A DNA stretch of 7,195 nucleotides from an uncultured Verrucomicrobia subdivision 3 bacterium (GTDB taxonomy: Bacteria > Verrucomicrobiota > Verrucomicrobiae > Limisphaerales > CAMLLE01), in NCBI GenBank assembly GCA_946480555.1, contig CAMLLE010000151.1:1-7195 (forward strand), in the 5' to 3' direction. The translations under genes and the position numbers were made by a program. The notes beneath the pieces were generated by a model. That model did no database searches, was not told the origin of the DNA, and saw only the letters and a program-made list of their open reading frames with translations. Shown in pieces: positions 6,188 through 7,195 of the stretch (positions within the stretch are counted from its first letter, which is position 1; every line of letters starts with the position of its first letter).

Positions 6188-6805
6188 ATGCACATGGATG
6201 AAGGCTTAAAAAGTGAATTGCAGAAACAGGGCGTTTTCGTGACGACCCTGGAGGATCTGTACAACTGGGGCCGCAAGAACTCGCTCTGGCCGCTGGGTTT
6301 CGGCCTGGCTTGCTGCGCGATTGAGATGATCGCCGCGTCCATGTCGCGCTGGGATCTCGCCCGCTTCGGTGCGGAAGTTTTCCGGCCGTCGCCGCGTCAG
6401 GCGGACCTGATGATCGTTGCTGGCACCGTGACCAAGAAGATGGCGCCGCAGGTCGTGCGACTTTACAACCAGATGTCGGAACCGAAATACGTGATCGCGA
6501 TGGGCGCGTGCGCGATTTCAGGCGGGCCGTTCAAGCAAGGCTACAATGTGCTGAAAGGCATCGACCGGTTTCTGCCCGTGGACGTGCATATTCCCGGCTG
6601 CCCGCCGCGGCCGGAAGCCCTGTTGCACGCATTCATCACGTTGCAGCAGAAGATCGACGAACAGAAGCTGACCGGCGCGCAACGTCCCCGGCATTTACGT
6701 GCGGATGCGCCCAGCGAATTCCCAGTGCCGGAATTTGGCGAACACGATCTGGTGCCGCCGAAGAACCCAGAAGTGTGGCAGCCGCCGGAAATCATCCGGG
6801 CCTGA
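6188..6805 (+). CDS. nuoB: NADH-quinone oxidoreductase subunit B
   Basis: This 205-residue protein is the peripheral-arm subunit that holds iron-sulfur cluster N2, the last carrier before quinone in complex I. The four ligands are all present: the tandem Cys42-Cys43 in 'GLACCAIEM', Cys108 in 'MGACAISGG' and Cys138 in 'PGCPPRPE'. Other family segments are '[22 protein letters not shown]' features at 59-80 and '[14 protein letters not shown]' at 83-96. After about residue 165 there is a Pro-rich tail of roughly 40 residues without recognised motif. ATG 6188 is taken as start; the ATG at 6194 two codons later is nearly as good, and neither has a strong Shine-Dalgarno. It lies between nuoA and nuoC. 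Confidence 0.97.
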   Translation: MHMDEGLKSELQKQGVFVTTLEDLYNWGRKNSLWPLGFGLACCAIEMIAASMSRWDLARFGAEVFRPSPRQADLMIVAGTVTKKMAPQVVRLYNQMSEPKYVIAMGACAISGGPFKQGYNVLKGIDRFLPVDVHIPGCPPRPEALLHAFITLQQKIDEQKLTGAQRPRHLRADAPSEFPVPEFGEHDLVPPKNPEVWQPPEIIRA

Positions 6806-6845
6806 ATCCATTCGTGCGGCAGTGATCGCCGTTGAACTCATTTTT

Positions 6846-7195
6846 GTGGAAACTCTCGAGCAGATTAAATCGCGGATCGAAGCCGCTGTTGCCGGAGCGA
6901 AGTTGGAAATAATTCCCAACGACGCCCCCAGCGGCCAGCGTTCGCTGCTGGTCGATCGCGAACATGCCTTCGCCGTGGCGAAGTTTCTGCGCGACGATGC
7001 GACTCTGAGATTCGATTACGTTTCCAATGTCACGGGTGTGGACTGGCTCGACGCTGAACTGGCTGAAAAGGTGAAGGTGAAGCAGATCGTCGAGGGCGTG
7101 GAGAAGGAAGTGGAGGAAACGCGCAAGACCAAACGCGCCGGATATCTGGAAGCGGTTTACCACTTCTATTCAATCGCGCTGAAACATGGGCCGTT
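6846..7195 (+). CDS. nuoC: NADH-quinone oxidoreductase subunit C, N-terminal part (3' end outside window)
   Basis: The frame from the GTG at 6846 stays open to the window end (116 codons plus two bases). NuoC is a 30-kDa-type subunit of the complex I peripheral arm, beside NuoD and NuoB. The family core is recognisable as 'RFDYVSNVTGVDWL' (55-68) and 'YLEAVYHFYSIALKHGP' (100-116). Between them is a highly charged stretch of about 30 residues (69-98, many Lys and Glu, e.g. 'EGVEKEVEETRKTKR'), where typical NuoC has only a few residues. The GTG start gives 'METLEQIKSRIEAA', like other NuoC N-termini; an in-frame GTG at 6822 would add eight residues and cannot be excluded. It begins 40 bases after the nuoB stop in the same operon, so the protein is partial here but nothing suggests it is broken. 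Confidence 0.92.
   Translation, partial: METLEQIKSRIEAAVAGAKLEIIPNDAPSGQRSLLVDREHAFAVAKFLRDDATLRFDYVSNVTGVDWLDAELAEKVKVKQIVEGVEKEVEETRKTKRAGYLEAVYHFYSIALKHGP

Noticed and set aside
1..7195. CRISPR array, transposase, phage, toxin-antitoxin or other defence genes
   Set aside because: No spaced identical repeats and no proteins of these families were found; coding space is filled by the six genes described.

Overview
The window carries six genes and looks like a moderately GC-rich chromosomal segment from a Verrucomicrobiota bacterium, perhaps of the Pedosphaera/Limisphaerales type. That placement is inferred from three things: a secreted protein with autotransporter-associated beta-strand repeats that ends in a short 'EVRAST...W...RFYLIRLP' tail, a secreted family 2 glycoside hydrolase beside it, and a NuoC with a charged insert. 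No 16S gene or other decisive marker is present.

Left part (2-4265, + strand): the 3' end of a large surface or secreted beta-helix-like repeat protein is followed after only 10 bases by a complete 994-residue exported glycoside hydrolase family 2 enzyme with both catalytic glutamates visible. The likely ribosome-binding site of the second gene overlaps the stop codon of the first, so the two are probably co-transcribed. They look like an extracellular carbohydrate-use module.

Middle (4266-5722): accD, the carboxyltransferase beta subunit of acetyl-CoA carboxylase, lies on the minus strand. It converges on the hydrolase gene and diverges from the nuo genes. Both flanking non-coding stretches are rich in imperfect palindromes. 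Between the convergent stops there is a 29-base inverted repeat (25 of 29 matching) around an 82-base centre. In the divergent gap there is an 82-base near-palindrome (30-base arms, 25 matches), an 8-base perfect hairpin beside a triplicated 8-mer, and another 8-base perfect hairpin in the accD leader. These are the main structures not explained by genes and look like dispersed REP-like elements.

Right part (5723-7195, + strand): nuoA, nuoB and the start of nuoC encode subunits of respiratory complex I in the standard order. A plausible sigma70-type promoter (TTGACG, 17 bases, TACGGT) precedes nuoA. nuoA and nuoB are separated by an unusually wide 87-base gap with three GATTA motifs spaced one helical turn apart. 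nuoC starts at a GTG and runs off the window.

I see no tRNA, rRNA, CRISPR array, transposase, prophage gene or defence system. The window is mostly a housekeeping region next to a polysaccharide-use locus; the novelty, if any, is in the intergenic palindromes and in the pairing of the repeat protein with the hydrolase.
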